A stretch of 64,000 nucleotides of DNA from Azospirillum thermophilum (GTDB taxonomy: Bacteria > Pseudomonadota > Alphaproteobacteria > Azospirillales > Azospirillaceae): positions 423,001-487,000 of the forward strand of contig NZ_CP029352.1 of assembly GCF_003130795.1 (NCBI RefSeq), in the 5' to 3' direction. The notes below the pieces were generated by a model. That model was not told the origin of the DNA and made no database searches. It worked only from the letters and a program-made list of their open reading frames with translations. Below are positions 63,982 to 64,000 of this stretch, piece by piece (position 1 is the first letter of the stretch; each line of letters starts with the position of its first letter). A program made the position numbers and the translations under genes.

Positions 63982-64000
63982 GATGGGTTTCCCTTCCTTC

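Overview
The window looks like chromosomal DNA of a high-GC alphaproteobacterium of the Rhodospirillales, most likely Azospirillum or a close relative. This rests on gene content and order: yajC-secD-secF followed by an Mth938/NDUFAF3-type gene; the run argS-SPOR-nagZ-M50 protease-scpA-scpB-tatABC-serS-surE-pcm; the hpnCDE squalene genes; a nitrogenase-associated ArsC-like protein; TrmFO; and multi-PAS sensor kinases and chemoreceptors. No plasmid or phage backbone is visible. The clear mobile elements are two nearly identical group II introns of bacterial class C type. One is cut by the left window edge (1-1236) and the other is complete (52543-54382).

Layout. 1-1.24 kb: 3' part of intron copy 1. 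1.4-8.7 kb: GDSL autotransporter esterase, dienelactone hydrolase, kdsA, an unusual HTH-like/P-loop ATPase, a Pro/Ala-rich hypothetical and a stand-alone response regulator. 8.7-12 kb: type I secretion adaptor and ABC exporter. 12.3-21.5 kb: peroxiredoxin, PHB-depolymerase-like esterase, enolase, an alpha/beta hydrolase, murJ, a rhodanese, a FliN-like protein, diaminopropionate ammonia-lyase and a secreted ClpP-like protein. 21.7-25 kb: NitT/TauT-type ABC importer and the ArsC-like protein. 25-29.5 kb: a hybrid histidine kinase and a large receiver protein with an unrecognised N-terminal region, then tRNA-Ser(UGA). 29.7-31.6 kb: helical hypothetical, xthA and erpA on the minus strand. 31.8-40.6 kb: a tightly packed plus-strand housekeeping run from dgt to tatC. 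40.6-42 kb: a lower-GC islet with two unrecognised genes. 42.1-52.5 kb: Na/Pi cotransporter, serS-surE-pcm-LytM lipoprotein, a DUF815 ATPase on the opposite strand, then yajC-secDF and the Mth938 gene. 52.5-54.4 kb: intron copy 2. 54.4-58.2 kb: the minus-strand unit hpnC-hpnD-hpnE-sodB. 58.3-64 kb: NDUFAF6-like protein, FosA-type enzyme, chemoreceptor, trmFO, a nucleotidyltransferase and a small lipoprotein.

How the genes fit together. Many neighbours form translationally coupled housekeeping units for envelope assembly (kdsA, murJ, nagZ, LytM lipoprotein), protein export (TatABC, YajC-SecDF, type I secretion), chromosome segregation (ScpAB) and translation (ArgS, SerS, TrmFO, tRNA-Ser). HpnC, HpnD and HpnE together make squalene for hopanoids.

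Sequence quality. Six genes (type I ABC exporter, murJ, rhodanese, hybrid kinase, large receiver protein, hpnC) each carry one -1 frameshift. In most of them the break lies in a short G/C run, and one restored base rebuilds the family sequence. Because murJ is normally essential, I read most of these as base-calling errors rather than true pseudogenes. One consequence is an apparent HpnC-HpnD fusion that I reject.
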